In this document: one piece after another, positions 59,801 to 63,689 of the stretch
Position numbering within the stretch: position 1 is the first letter of the stretch
How the letters are laid out: each line of letters starts with the position of its first letter
Source: Bolinopsis microptera
Lineage: Eukaryota > Ctenophora > Tentaculata > Lobata > Bolinopsidae
NCBI RefSeq assembly: GCF_026151205.1
Contig: NC_087081.1
Location: forward strand, 3,973,246-4,037,245
Length of the DNA: 64,000 bases
Reading direction: 5' to 3'
Notes under the pieces: model-generated
Databases searched by the model: none
Told to the model about the DNA's origin: nothing
Seen by the model: the letters and a program-made list of their open reading frames with translations, nothing else
Made by a program: the position numbers and the translations under genes

Positions 59801-62654
59801 GAGTTATTGAGCAACACATGGCCTAAAATCCTTACTTTTCGATAAATTCGCCAAAAACCATTTTGGGCGTGGTGCTAAGCCCATTTTCGATATGATCGTG
59901 ATGGAGTCTTCAGACAGGATGCAAAAGAGCCGCAATTAGCATATTAATATATGACTTACGAACAAACATATGCCTTAGAGTGCTTACTTTTTCAGTTATT
60001 GGCGAAAAACTGATTTTCGGTTCCAGAAATCATGCAAAACTATGGGTATCTGGTTAATTGGGCTATGAAGGCCCTAAAGGTTTTTGAATGTGTGCAAATT
60101 GTGCAGAATGGCCATGTTTATGTACAACTTATGAAGCAACATGTACCCTAAATTACTTACTTTTCGAGTTATTCGGGGGAAAAGATTGTATTATGTCCAT
60201 TTTTACCTGTAAAATACAGTCTCACGAGCTACTCTGCGCGCAAGAGGGACTTTATGACGTCATCGCCAAAATAATACAAACGCTATTTACACGCGTTAGA
60301 GAGCAGTTAGAGATTTAGGAATTTCGACTCGTTGCTTAGTTTGCTATTTGTCACAATCTGTCAAAATATGAGGATAACTTTTTTTTCAGTTAACTGGTCC
60401 TTTAATCACCCAGAAAACATTCTAAGAAACAAACCTGTAAGTTATATCCGTGTTGATAAACAGATCATTCAACCTCGGAATAGCGCAGTTCAAGATCACA
60501 TCAGACCCCTTTGTCATTCCATATGATCCATTCACTGCAAGCTTGAGGTTATCAGGTAACTTATCTGGGAACATTTCCCACTTATATAAAACACCTGGAG
60601 GAATTGTTATTTAATATTGTGCAATGTGCATGTGATAGTAAAATAGTATGATGAAATGTTAGAACATTATAACCATTGCATCAATTCCTAATTGATGACC
60701 ATACATTATCTTTTCATCAAAAGAACATAACAAAAGTCTTCAATTCTAAACCTGGTTGTGAAGAATAGCATTGCCATTTGTAGGAAGACTTCCAGTTCAG
60801 TTGGTTCACCTCACAGTCAGTATCATTAACTTCAGAGAATAATATGCAGGATCCTTCTTCTTCAAACGACTGGTAGGAGAGATGATTGTCTGGCTAATTT
60901 CAGGGTCACGAATTATTTCATGATATAAATTTCCGCCCGCTAGGCTGCGTAGATATATACCTTATCGGACCTTATTTGGACGGACATTACTCGGACGTTC
61001 ATACCATACGTTCATCTTAATTTCCGTTCAAATAAAGTTCGTTCATTTAAGGTGTTATACCTTCTGTATAACAAGTTTTAACTTCTTAACATTAAGCTTA
61101 ACCACGCTCTCCCATAGTTCAACTGATTAACAGAAGATCACTTTAACAACGAAGTAATACAGCCGTCAACTCAGTGGCTGATTACTAACACAGTCAACGC
61201 GTCCACGACTAGGAGCAGGACACATCGCCTGGACACCGGACACCACTCTTATCCCAGCTTATCTGCACTACAACGTGACGTCACAGCAATATCGCAATAC
61301 GTGTCTAAGCAGACTTCAGCAAGGAGGACTTCGATTCTAGCACGGGAGATTTGCCACGGACTTTACTGAGTTACTGAATAGACTCTTTACTCCCATCTTT
61401 ATCGTCTTGATATTATACTTATTGTCAACGTTACTTTTATTCGTATTTTATCCAACTGTTTTAATTGTTCAACGTTAGACAGGACCTAAAACTAATAGCC
61501 TATAAACGGGTCATTTATAATAAAGGTCCGTCCAAGTTAAAGTTCGTTGAATTTTTTTCAAACATTTTTTTCACTTCGAACTTTTTGTCCAGAATATGAC
61601 AACTATCATAACGACAGAAAGGTTCTCCAATTGGTCTGCCGGAGGCACTGAAAACTCTACTAGTATATGATGTTTTCAAGGGTCACTTGGCGGAAAAAGT
61701 CAACGAAATTATGGCACTCAACAACATAGTTCATGAGCTAGTCCCCGCCAACATGACAAACTTGTTCCGGCCTCTAGATATTACGGAAAATCGTGTTGCC
61801 AAGGACATTTTCCGACGTTGTTATCAGTAATAGTTCATATTACTCAGGGGAGGTAATGAAACAGTGCGGGGTAGTTTGATAAAAAAGGTTTCCACTTTCC
61901 ATAAAGCTAGAAATCACTGATGATTTAAAACCCTTTTCATGGAAATGATATGTGTGGGGCTCCGTGCAGACCAACCTACCTGTGGCTAAAGCTCTAATAT
62001 ACAACAACAAATAACAATACATGTGATATTAGACACTGATCATGTACACATATTTTAACATTTTTACTGCTTAATGACTGCTTTTCTTACTTACTGTATA
62101 AAAAATGGATTTAAAAATCTTTTGCTGAAACTTAAAAAACGTCAACAAAATTGAAAAAAATCGGATTTTTGATGGTTTTGGAATTTGGATGCCTTCTAGC
62201 GTTCATATTAATGTCCGTTCATAATTATGTCCGTTCATGTAATGTCCGTCCAAATAAGGTCCGATAAGGTATATATGTTTTTATCATTATTGAGGCAATG
62301 TGTATGTTTAAAGCTCCAGTTTGGACTCTGACCCTATAAACAGCACCAGTTCACAAGTTGGATAGCATCGCTTTCATTCAGTTTACTTTTGCCAGTTACA
62401 TAATTTGAAAGCAAAATTTTACTTCTCATGTTATTTAGAAGCCTGAACTAGTGAACTAAACAATTAATTAATTTGTAAATTTACCTCAAAAGAAATACCA
62501 TTACACTTATCTTCAGACCACATGCAATACATTGCACACGCGTTAAAGTCTCTAGCAGCAAGTTTAACTATCTGTGTTCCACTGAATTTTATTTTGTCCA
62601 TTTGGCATCTGTCTTCTGGGAGCTCGCATATCGCTAAAGTCAATCCAAGCAGTG
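29598..62654 (-). CDS. Adhesion G-protein-coupled receptor gene (5' incomplete)
   Basis: Nineteen exons can be joined on the minus strand, about 1,036 codons before the last exon, with consistent phases at every junction examined. In order: hydrophobic signal-like start and PAN/apple-like domain (62654-60752), Ig-like domain (60594-57996), unassigned ectodomain exons (38585-37619), tandem cassette exons (37403-36216), GAIN domain (36034-35278), GPS (35077-34977) and 7TM region (31426-29887). The GPS keeps the HLT cleavage triplet. aGPCRs are plasma-membrane receptors that self-cleave at the GPS and signal through a tethered agonist. The ligand here cannot be inferred. The start codon was not found and probably lies in an upstream exon. 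The intron between 57996 and 38585 is ~19.4 kb and full of transposons, yet the 1/1 phase across it matches. Confidence 0.9.
30061..30143 (+). mobile_element. 3' remnant of L2-like LINE with short ATTTC tail
   Basis: Matches the 3' end of the element at 33838-33895 (ACCACCTTCCTTGTGTTGTTGG ... GAGCGGGATATAAATACCTC) followed by only three ATTTC units. It lies in the last intron of the receptor and ends about five bases from the 5' splice site of the TM5-TM7 exon. Confidence 0.8.
30148..30381 (-). CDS. aGPCR exon: TM5-TM6-TM7 start
   Basis: Acceptor ACATTCCACAG, donor CTGCAAG/GTATAG, phase 1 to 1. It encodes NWGIFIYVMAKICKKG, LSCVLGLAWVLGFLVF and HYLFTVCNTLQG, the TM6 W-x-x-G and TM7 LQG landmarks. 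Confidence 0.93.
30563..30712 (-). CDS. aGPCR exon: TM4-ECL2-TM5 start
   Basis: Acceptor ATATCTTTCAG, donor CAATTG/GTAGGT, phase 1 to 1. It encodes VFVIPGLIVGLTVGISY, the ECL2 Cys in ETVCLRNS and YYVFYAPI. Confidence 0.9.
30914..31084 (-). CDS. aGPCR exon: TM3
   Basis: Acceptor AACTCACCGCAG, donor AAATCAG/GTTTAT, phase 1 to 1. It encodes HLCKAIAIVLHYLWL and MWTVVESCNLW, the conserved TM3 with the ECL1-TM3 Cys and LHY motif. Confidence 0.93.
31231..31426 (-). CDS. aGPCR exon: TM1-TM2
   Basis: Acceptor CTCCTCTCCAG, donor GGGAG/GTAAGT, phase 0 to 1. It encodes ILSYLTYVCGGMSCLALV, FKDIRRSPSNKIHICLA and LLFLG, the class B2 TM1-ICL1-TM2 signature. It follows the GPS exon in the correct phase. Confidence 0.93.
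31541..32460 (+). pseudogene. L2-like reverse transcriptase fragment
   Basis: GVPQGS is followed by a frameshift, then GPILFILYIKAL, QLYADDSQLYISF (motif C), NDTKTELLLLG, SLGVKFDE and CNSVYMNLP. About 30-60 residues are lost after that, and ILPIDQRIFFKVFI ends at 32202. Downstream frames retain HGTAPDY-like and NSLPL-like residues in shifted phase. The HWLPI..RI.FK and L..H...APDYL style is typical of the L2 clade. It is 5'-truncated before motif A, frameshifted and inactive. Confidence 0.8.
32667..33506 (+). pseudogene. LINE RNase H domain and zinc-knuckle C-terminus
   Basis: A continuous frame begins at the insertion junction with GSGAGYIIT and proceeds through VYQTELTAIIEA (catalytic Glu), IIIWSDSLSSIQA (Asp) and WIAAHIGLWGNEKADELAK (His/Asp) to the stop at 33506. 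The first catalytic Asp lies upstream of the truncation. Near the end CPMCGDGEETVSHFLGQCP forms the CCHC motif seen at the C-terminus of I-group LINEs. WIAAHIGLWGNE replaces the usual VPGHxGIxGNE but keeps the His. It is only a truncated 3' piece. Confidence 0.88.
32667..33728 (+). mobile_element. 5'-truncated RNase H LINE with poly(A) and 11-bp target duplication
   Basis: ATAGAAGATGT occurs at 32656-32666 and again at 33728-33738. Between them lie the RNase H coding end, a 3' UTR and ~16 A. Removing it rejoins the L2-like 3' UTR. This is a textbook target-primed insertion nested in another LINE. Confidence 0.93.
33891..34766 (+). repeat. TTTCA pentanucleotide array (~876 bp)
   Basis: About 175 ATTTC units continue directly from the L2-like 3' end. 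Interruptions are at about 34004-34045 (TTTAAATTTAATTTCGATTTCG(TTTCG)n) and about 34703 (TTTAAGTTCA). In the host transcript the strand reads TGAAA. Confidence 0.97.
34977..35077 (-). CDS. aGPCR GPS exon with cleavage site
   Basis: Acceptor AACTTTGCAG, donor CAATTG/GTATGA, phase 1 to 0. It encodes LSWTTDG and LECNTTHLTALSIQL. The HL/T autoproteolysis triplet is intact and TALSIQL would begin the tethered agonist. Two of the four usual GPS cysteines are absent. Confidence 0.88.
35278..35436 (-). CDS. aGPCR GAIN/GPS exon
   Basis: Acceptor TTATTTAACAG, donor GAAACAA/GTAAGT, phase 1 to 1. It encodes ISIGIRLTNKNKFSL and NPLCYWYNET, the start of the GPS motif with its first Cys and aromatic pair. 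Confidence 0.88.
35883..36034 (-). CDS. aGPCR GAIN-domain exon
   Basis: Uses the duplicated acceptor (TTGTCCTCAG), then diverges after NVQSD into VTVVLWEVKFPLE, a beta-rich GAIN subdomain B-like segment. Donor GCAGAGG/GTAATG, phase 2 to 1. It joins the next exon as E-D-KRYIS. Confidence 0.8.
36216..36515 (-). CDS. aGPCR cassette exon, copy 1
   Basis: Same length, phase and splice sites as the 36691-36990 copy, about 475 bp away. The intron sequence is duplicated with it. Since both are 2-2 symmetric, either can be skipped or included without a frame change. Confidence 0.75.
36691..36990 (-). CDS. aGPCR cassette exon, copy 2
   Basis: A symmetric 300-bp exon (phase 2 to 2), with acceptor TTGTCCTCAG and donor GGAAAAG/GTGGGA. 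It encodes AKDLRLAFMKNVQSD, then a helix-rich stretch (DSMNVLEGEL, LLLQEMLQEFKDN) ending SSSTNVSIELRK. Its coding sequence is nearly identical to the copy at 36216. It probably belongs to the helical GAIN subdomain A, by position. Confidence 0.75.
37168..37403 (-). CDS. aGPCR cassette exon, divergent copy
   Basis: This is the third and most diverged copy of the tandem exon. It has two in-frame deletions and a VVVNW substitution relative to the others. The proposed acceptor (ACTGCAAG) is weak, entering in phase 0. The donor CGGAAAAA/GTGGGA ends in phase 2, compatible with the next copy. The upstream 60 bp differ from the other units. Confidence 0.6.
37619..37833 (-). CDS. aGPCR ectodomain exon, Cys-rich
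   Basis: Acceptor CTCATTTTTAAG, donor TTCCAAG/GTATCA, phase 1 to 0. Four Cys (ENCSKYKLLNC... SCDG... HCK) suggest a small disulfide-stabilised module. The family is not recognised. Confidence 0.75.
37922..38027 (-). CDS. aGPCR ectodomain exon
   Basis: Acceptor TCTATAATAG, donor GTCAAAG/GTTAGA, phase 0 to 1. It encodes EILREKEKYMFASH and onward to GDTHLDFLAVK. The phases match both neighbours. Confidence 0.75.
38176..38261 (-). CDS. aGPCR ectodomain exon
   Basis: Acceptor ATAATTTCAG, donor TTTAAA/GTATGT, phase 1 to 0. It encodes ENFIEKTFMLNLNPDL..., a possible SEA-like or GAIN-A-like start. The assignment is uncertain. Confidence 0.75.
38499..38585 (-). CDS. aGPCR ectodomain exon
   Basis: Acceptor ATTTCTGTCAG, donor CGTCAG/GTTAGT, phase 1 to 1. 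It encodes SSEVKGRIKGVTCSSG and then NITFPPS. It follows the Ig exon after the ~19.4-kb intron. I do not recognise the fold. Confidence 0.75.
38621..40260 (-). repeat. AAGCGCTTATAAGCGCTT palindrome-repeat block (third copy)
   Basis: Opens with AATTCCGGGCACTCCCCCGTT and AGGTTAGGGGCAGC and carries many AAGCGCTTATAAGCGCTT units, in minus orientation relative to 21826-23784. A ~550-bp non-repetitive interior (about 38860-39430) has an open frame (38876-39154) without family features. The segment around AATATTTGAAACAAATATTTTACGAGTATC at about 39660 is the inverse of 23392-23426, confirming one element family. It lies in the large receptor intron, immediately upstream (in gene sense) of an ectodomain exon. 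Confidence 0.8.
40261..40968. other. No recognisable gene; includes the 3' UTR of the adjacent LINE
   Basis: 40700-40968 is probably the 3' UTR of the minus-strand LINE RT (AT-rich, with CTACCTAAG repeats near 40820-40850). The remainder has no coding signal. Confidence 0.4.
40969..42240 (-). pseudogene. 5'-truncated CR1-group LINE reverse transcriptase
   Basis: A 423-residue open frame begins within RT motif A: FIIFIDLSKAFDTIDHSTLL. It continues with YGVPQGSVLGPLLFLLYIND (B), FILFADDTNIF (C), LHINMSKCCYMHF, KFLGVVIDEQLSW and a C-terminal SRSTKIWN...P segment to the stop at 40969. The frame has no lesion, but the endonuclease and RT fingers are missing, so it is a dead-on-arrival insertion. 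It is a different family from the AlkB-SGNH LINE. Confidence 0.88.
42367..42802. repeat. 7-bp microsatellite (TGATGAT)n, ~62 units
   Basis: A near-perfect 7-bp period for about 436 bp. Because 7 is not a multiple of 3, all three minus-strand frames encode the same SSIINHQ heptapeptide. Overlapping open frames here are artefacts. Confidence 0.97.
42803..42850. repeat. Segment shared with the 5' junction of LINE copy B
   Basis: TTTTTAATACTTTCAACACTACTATATAACAA followed by ATAATTTTAGGCATG is nearly the inverse of about 14912-14950 in the 5' end of the nested LINE. It directly abuts the 7-bp microsatellite. Confidence 0.7.
42851..43355. other. No recognisable gene
   Basis: Mixed sequence, possibly the 5' UTR of the LINE remnant starting at 43356. 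No exon-like frame is seen. Confidence 0.4.
43356..43626 (+). pseudogene. Short ORF, possibly a LINE ORF1 start fused to an RNase H fragment
   Basis: A 97-residue frame (to 43649) beginning MNLNPAPSSWYNTMFNL. It includes LQFIPDIIDSAVCSDLLAEC, which loosely resembles the start of an AlkB domain. Directly after it another frame carries RNase H, so ORF1 and the 3' end of ORF2 may have been joined by a large internal deletion. The assignment is tentative. Confidence 0.3.
43627..44415 (+). pseudogene. LINE RNase H domain and zinc-knuckle C-terminus
   Basis: A continuous frame without an initiator: LGTNATVYQCELFAL (catalytic Glu), ITFFSDSQAAILAV (Asp) and VRWVPGHAGIPGNERADELA (His/Asp), then CEHCPEEEETSEHFMCHC, a CCHC knuckle, ending TAA at 44413. 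The first catalytic Asp is upstream of the deletion point. It belongs to a different family from 32667-33506, whose sequence is clearly distinct. No poly(A) tail is obvious. Confidence 0.85.
44416..44839 (+). other. 5' region of the SGNH LINE
   Basis: Contains an overlapping frame (44632-44928) with basic N-terminus SRRRPIKRRTDRPYIYVDS and a small alpha/beta-like stretch (SKVMETFNERFNCKIDSCLVL). It may be the true ORF1 N-terminus, joined to the SGNH frame by a frameshift near 44840-44930. A doublecortin- or ubiquitin-like fold is possible but unproven. Confidence 0.4.
44840..45592 (+). CDS. LINE ORF1 with SGNH hydrolase domain
   Basis: The SGNH domain covers roughly residues 88-250: LIAGDSYAARLD (block I, catalytic Ser), SVASGGARI (block II Gly) and ISVGTNDIR (block III Asn). 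The frame ends with TGA at 45590-45592, right where block V (DxxH) is expected. The next codons in frame are DIHPSEARAW up to TAG at 45629. The stop therefore removes the Asp/His dyad, unless it is read through. No AlkB domain is present, in contrast to the LINE at 6798-17851. The start is uncertain. Confidence 0.75.
   Translation: MQVRVCIQNRSLVLMKPGTQEVMKHRVPGESGAPGTPSLRYSLLFRAMAKRPQPPPPEVAQTKGAEQPSGHVKSDIDNGSLTAPAVRLVCLIAGDSYAARLDTVKLGRKCVDVVSVASGGARIHQVMEQIRDFKSKNESVIVDKICISVGTNDIRYADSLDKIKVKFKSLCALIKQLYTSSKVYFQSLLPLPCKSRHDLRTNSFVMKMNSVIKNECIYRRFHMLDAFRPFSLRYFDPRVPHIRDDRFFKA
45851..48835 (+). CDS. LINE ORF2: APE endonuclease / reverse transcriptase, intact
   Basis: Open from just after a TAA at 45848 to TAA at 48833-48835, about 993 residues. 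Endonuclease: FATWNVRGIS, ALQETKV (catalytic Glu), FILGDFNARLG, WFSQIDYVLC and LQSDHKIV. RT: NGKAVGPDNLPNEFLKY, KSLRPLCLLNG, GIDMSSAFDTIHRSTI (motif A), GAFQGDCLSGSLFTMYLAGA (B, with QGD rather than QGS) and WEYADDVDFAD (C). The C-terminus carries LDACHRRHLRQIL and RWKMLGHVLRSD. This matches RTE/related EN-RT proteins. The first in-frame ATG is ~90 codons in, so the endonuclease start needs a non-ATG (TTG) or reinitiation. There are no stops or frameshifts, so this copy looks young. Confidence 0.88.
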   Translation, partial: KLVFATWNVRGISQEHSQHLAANDCNRYNLDVIALQETKVSKHSDTVIPGNHRLLLFNQNLSWHGGLGFIINSKFVSNVVSYHQISDRVAYMDLSLPSKCHGKPSLKARIINCYSPTNVKSIQNPRIADEFYCELQEAIRIPARHELFILGDFNARLGKRTKSDFESGLQTNMGRHGIGRRNENGERLLAFMITNGLYAANTAFSHASRHTNTFTGWIKDRRSKKSVPWFSQIDYVLCRSRSTPLLVDARSYAGAKLQSDHKIVKATFDLSKRYKLYSTAKLKVKQYNTNSLVCSKDVQSSFQQNAAQKIETDTSAQSVTESFNNLFEAVKIAASETVGMKRNTAKRHRTTDPQVVSMSEKRHQLLQHLNDNKMRDRTILRKEINRLKNDIAKRLITLETAHADLLAETINSTDDTRRMFEATRAISSTKDTPPISVFLPETEELALNDEDKADIVKNWFMEHYTGPEPPLEPFVGAAKPLDTPITALEVETAAKKLKNGKAVGPDNLPNEFLKYAPPSFYMKFASLINESFEKQEHVQSFTEGYLTPLQKPGKPKRPVKSLRPLCLLNGTRKILSMITLQRIQQQIANYTGPWQNAYKSGHSCSNIVWTQRVLISVVKEKHWEFSKMGIDMSSAFDTIHRSTILRLLEDAGCSEDDIRLVRYLLANTKLRIKIKKTTSGEFEVTIGAFQGDCLSGSLFTMYLAGALYHLRVVVIHLRPNPPISESSLPLEWEYADDVDFADEDEDSLHQLLPICKEILSEWNLFVNESKTEFVKCYLAGSSEKDEKGEPLRNREPWRKCVSLGSKLCSKEDIQHRIILGNVAFEKYKKVWMQGSKINLKTKIKIYEAYVTSVMLYNCNSWATPQNLFDKLDACHRRHLRQILKMTYPIIISNKALYERCGVTPLSERVTYARWKMLGHVLRSDCSSPAQRALQFAVNALFTMKGRVGRHQSNLLKFIINDLNKRNLPLRDINDLYDLRATASNRVLWRKLFTS
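49077..50645 (+). pseudogene. LINE endonuclease fragment with lesions, no RT
   Basis: Frame 1 from about 49430 reads LLNPGPTTYLKVVSFNTHGL, an APE start. A frameshift just before the catalytic Glu region moves the reading to NESWLKKSIIDSEVIP and GGGVLVAIRRDIDIV. GIVIARNLNLPGIDW replaces the expected GGDFNLP, so the Asp is lost. SDHFAVSF follows in a further frame, then a 151-residue linker frame (50197-50652) with PPWFDAESQACLEKERLHKN. The element stops at about 50640 where a palindromic repeat field begins. It keeps its 5' half and has lost RT and 3' end, the opposite of normal LINE truncation. Confidence 0.78.
50640..51335. repeat. AGCGCTGG/CCAGCGCT palindrome field
   Basis: Many copies of GCGACAACTAGCGCTGGATA and its inverse, then a (CAGCGCTAAC)n run at about 51055-51200, then GCTGACGAGTAATATNGCAA three times. 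The AGCGCT core is self-complementary, so the ~700 bp can fold extensively. There is no coding content. Confidence 0.9.
51429..52230 (+). pseudogene. Penelope-like element copy 1: GIY-YIG endonuclease end only
   Basis: Frames corresponding to the C-terminal part of the second copy: NPALPN...GIIHKYKHLLNLDP, a CxxC-rich segment (CYACGKCYVCKQNF in one frame), then LIECKTCKQLYVGYTTSNLP, a GIY-YIG nuclease core, to the stop at 52154. Frames shift between these pieces. The RT is missing. Its 3' region (52231-52960) matches that of copy 2. Confidence 0.82.
52231..52960 (+). repeat. 3' region of Penelope-like copy 1
   Basis: GACACCACGNCATCAACTTTAACACG, AAAACCGTAAAAGATATACAAC and TTGACACCACTTTAGACGGGTTCCTGCTAGTATAT recur at 54896-55592 and again at 57638-57690. 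The repetition of this segment before and after the copy 2 coding region is the tandem/pseudo-LTR arrangement common in Penelope-like elements. Confidence 0.75.
52961..54895 (+). pseudogene. Penelope-like element copy 2: RT and GIY-YIG endonuclease
   Basis: Coding region broken into several frames. In order: VIRPFDKGVGFFLLGEEEY; MYLDPKAHKPP (the PLE LPKxHK motif); VAIDISNMFTNIP (motif A); YRQERGAAMGHKNSCEYAD (motif B, AMG); RLRDDIYMAWPG (motif C, DDIY..W.G) and GVEFLDTLL. Then a Cys pattern ACGKCYVCKQSF and the nuclease LIYLMECRTCKQSYVGYTTS with FSNHKSHIKKG. Lesions: a frame break at about 53270, breaks at about 53619-53643 and 54008, and a TGA at 54386 where copy 1 has a Cys codon. PLEs reverse-transcribe at nicks made by the GIY-YIG domain. 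This copy is inactive. Confidence 0.88.
54896..55592 (+). repeat. 3' region of Penelope-like copy 2 (left of the RTE insertion)
   Basis: Same sequence blocks as 52231-52960, ending TGAATCTTGACAC where the RTE-like element is inserted. It continues at 57629-57690. Confidence 0.78.
55593..57637 (+). mobile_element. RTE-like LINE inserted in the Penelope-like element
   Basis: Flanked by the 9-bp repeat TCTTGACAC (ending at about 55592 and again at about 57646), which matches uninterrupted sequence in PLE copy 1. It ends in a short TGTATGTATGA tail typical of RTE elements. The body lacks the RT catalytic core. Confidence 0.85.
55933..57560 (+). pseudogene. RTE-like endonuclease with RT core deleted
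   Basis: The frame 55933-56751 has FGTWNVLSLV, GITETHMPG (catalytic Glu), LLLGDFNEKV and VNQIDHICIS, an APE endonuclease. TAA at 56749 interrupts it; the same frame continues VADIGSYHYLVRGRL to RPRKVKE at 57060. Within ~15 bp sequence resumes as ANGAFHQLWKIW, then IRIYKATVI and EVWNTTKKQMKRFEVFHL (57201-57506), the RTE C-terminus. The RT fingers, palm and thumb start are gone, by an internal deletion of more than 1 kb. It is dead. Confidence 0.85.
57638..57995. other. End of the Penelope-like element, then intron sequence
   Basis: 57638-57690 is the rest of the PLE repeat (GACGGGTTCCTGCTAGTATAT). The remainder to the Ig exon donor is non-coding intron of the receptor gene. Confidence 0.6.
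57996..58162 (-). CDS. aGPCR exon: second half of Ig domain
   Basis: Acceptor AATACTCAG, donor GTCT/GTAAGT, phase 2 to 1. Joined to the previous exon it reads TDITYR-WYKR and then SDDGFYSCEI. This gives the Trp of strand C and the D-x-G-x-Y-x-C motif of strand F, so the Ig fold is complete across the splice. Confidence 0.88.
58455..60310. mobile_element. ~1.85-kb inverted-terminal-repeat element with internal tandem units
   Basis: Left end CTCTCTAGCGTACGTGTAACGCGTG... GTGACGTCATAAAGTCCCTCAGTGCGCGC is mirrored at the right by GCGCGCAAGAGGGACTTTATGACGTCATC ... ACACGCGTTAGAGAG. The termini are imperfect over ~90 bp. The interior (about 59570-60190) has three diverged units of ~190 bp marked by CTTACTTTTTCAGTTATTGGCGAAAAAC-like sequence. 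There is no transposase. It lies in the intron that splits the Ig domain. Confidence 0.75.
60435..60594 (-). CDS. aGPCR exon: first half of Ig domain
   Basis: Acceptor ATTCCTCCAG, donor ACAG/GTTTGT, phase 1 to 2. It carries GSDVILNCAIP, the B-strand Cys pattern of an Ig domain, preceded by a YKWEMFPD linker. Confidence 0.85.
60752..60869 (-). CDS. aGPCR exon: end of PAN/apple-like domain
   Basis: Acceptor CTCCTACCAG, donor CCAG/GTTTAG, phase 0 to 1. It encodes SFEEEGSCILFSEVND... with further Cys residues, consistent with the second half of the apple fold. Confidence 0.8.
60953..62276. mobile_element. ~1.3-kb DNA-transposon-like element with 36-bp terminal inverted repeats
   Basis: ATATATACCTTATCGGACCT then TATTTGGACGGACATTAC at the left is exactly inverse to GTAATGTCCGTCCAAATAAG then GTCCGATAAGGTATATAT at the right. 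GTCCGTTCAT subterminal repeats occur near both ends. There is no long coding frame, so it is non-autonomous. It lies in the intron between the two PAN-domain exons. A TA or TATA target is possible. Confidence 0.88.
62485..62654 (-). CDS. aGPCR exon: signal-like segment and start of PAN/apple-like domain
   Basis: The acceptor TTATTTCAG precedes this exon and the donor TTTTGAG/GTAAAT follows. It enters in phase 1 and ends in phase 0. It encodes a hydrophobic LLGLTLAIC-like stretch, then Cys-spaced sequence with CAMYCMWSEDKCNGISF, which resembles the C...C......C.gisf core of PAN/apple domains. An upstream coding exon is required. Confidence 0.8.
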
Positions 62655-63080
62655 CTGAAATAATTCAGTTAAGTAAAAGTAACAAAATTAATAATATGAA
62701 ACGTTGAGATTGAGGATTTTCAGCAGCTGTTATTCAACATATATTTTAAAACTTTATACTTGTATAGTAGAATAGCATCCGCCATAAAGCTTGTATCATC
62801 TCCCTTCACCATTCAATCACTGATTATTGTTAACATCATGATGACTAAAACCTGGTCTTTAAAGTTAAACAAAACATTTATTCAAAAAATTCCAAATTGT
62901 TTATTAACGGCCCTTATTTCAGCAACTTGCACTCAACTGCTTAAAAAGAGGGAAGCTCACAATTTTGGCCGTGTAATTTTGGTTGCTCATAATTATGTTA
63001 TTCGTTATTTCGGAACTTAAGACCAATACTATTTTCAATAGTCTCACAGCCTTTATGCGTACAAGTACTGTACAATTGTC
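62655..63080. other. Intron or upstream sequence of the receptor gene
   Basis: An exon carrying the start codon is expected upstream of 62654, but I found no convincing candidate. A minus-strand frame near 62780-62815 lacks signal-peptide character. Confidence 0.4.
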
Positions 63081-63088
63081 CTATGACT

Positions 63089-63681
63089 CCCAGGTCAATA
63101 TCATTACATATTTCGCATATTAATATACGACATATTTCGAAGGAAAACCACGACATAACAAAATTATTGTTAAATTTTGTTACAAATTAATTTAATTTCA
63201 GAAATAGTTGATTACAGAATTCCTTGAAAAAAAAATTTTTCAAAAAAATTTCTTGAAAAAATTTTGGGAATATTTTGATATTTTCATGACATCCGAAATC
63301 ATGACATCCGAAATCTTGACATCATGTCATGATTTACAAATATCTGAGAAAGTTCACGCATATTTTTACCTGTATTTTACAGGCAAAACTTGACATGAAA
63401 AACGTCCCCGCATATGTGATAAGATGAGCGCATATTTGACATGGATCTAAATATCTGACGGGGGATATCATATAAAAAATATCCGTGTGTTTGAAAAATT
63501 ATATCAAAAAAGTTAAGAATTTTTTAATAAATCTTTCTAGGACTCGCCTGTAGCAGGCTTTGTCCCCTGCTAATTTGGATCATTGTGGGGCCCAAAAATG
63601 CCCCATCGGGTGATAAAAACCATGACATATTTCACCCAGATATAATAATATACGACATATTTTTAATGATATTGACCTGGG
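63089..63681. mobile_element. 593-bp MITE with 8-bp target duplication (hAT-like)
   Basis: Starts CCCAGGTCAATATCATTA and ends TAATGATATTGACCTGGG. It is flanked on both sides by CTATGACT (63081-63088 and 63682-63689). An 8-bp duplication is typical of hAT (also P/Merlin-type) elements. The interior has ATGACATCCGAAATC tandem repeats and no coding frame. Confidence 0.9.
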
Positions 63682-63689
63682 CTATGACT

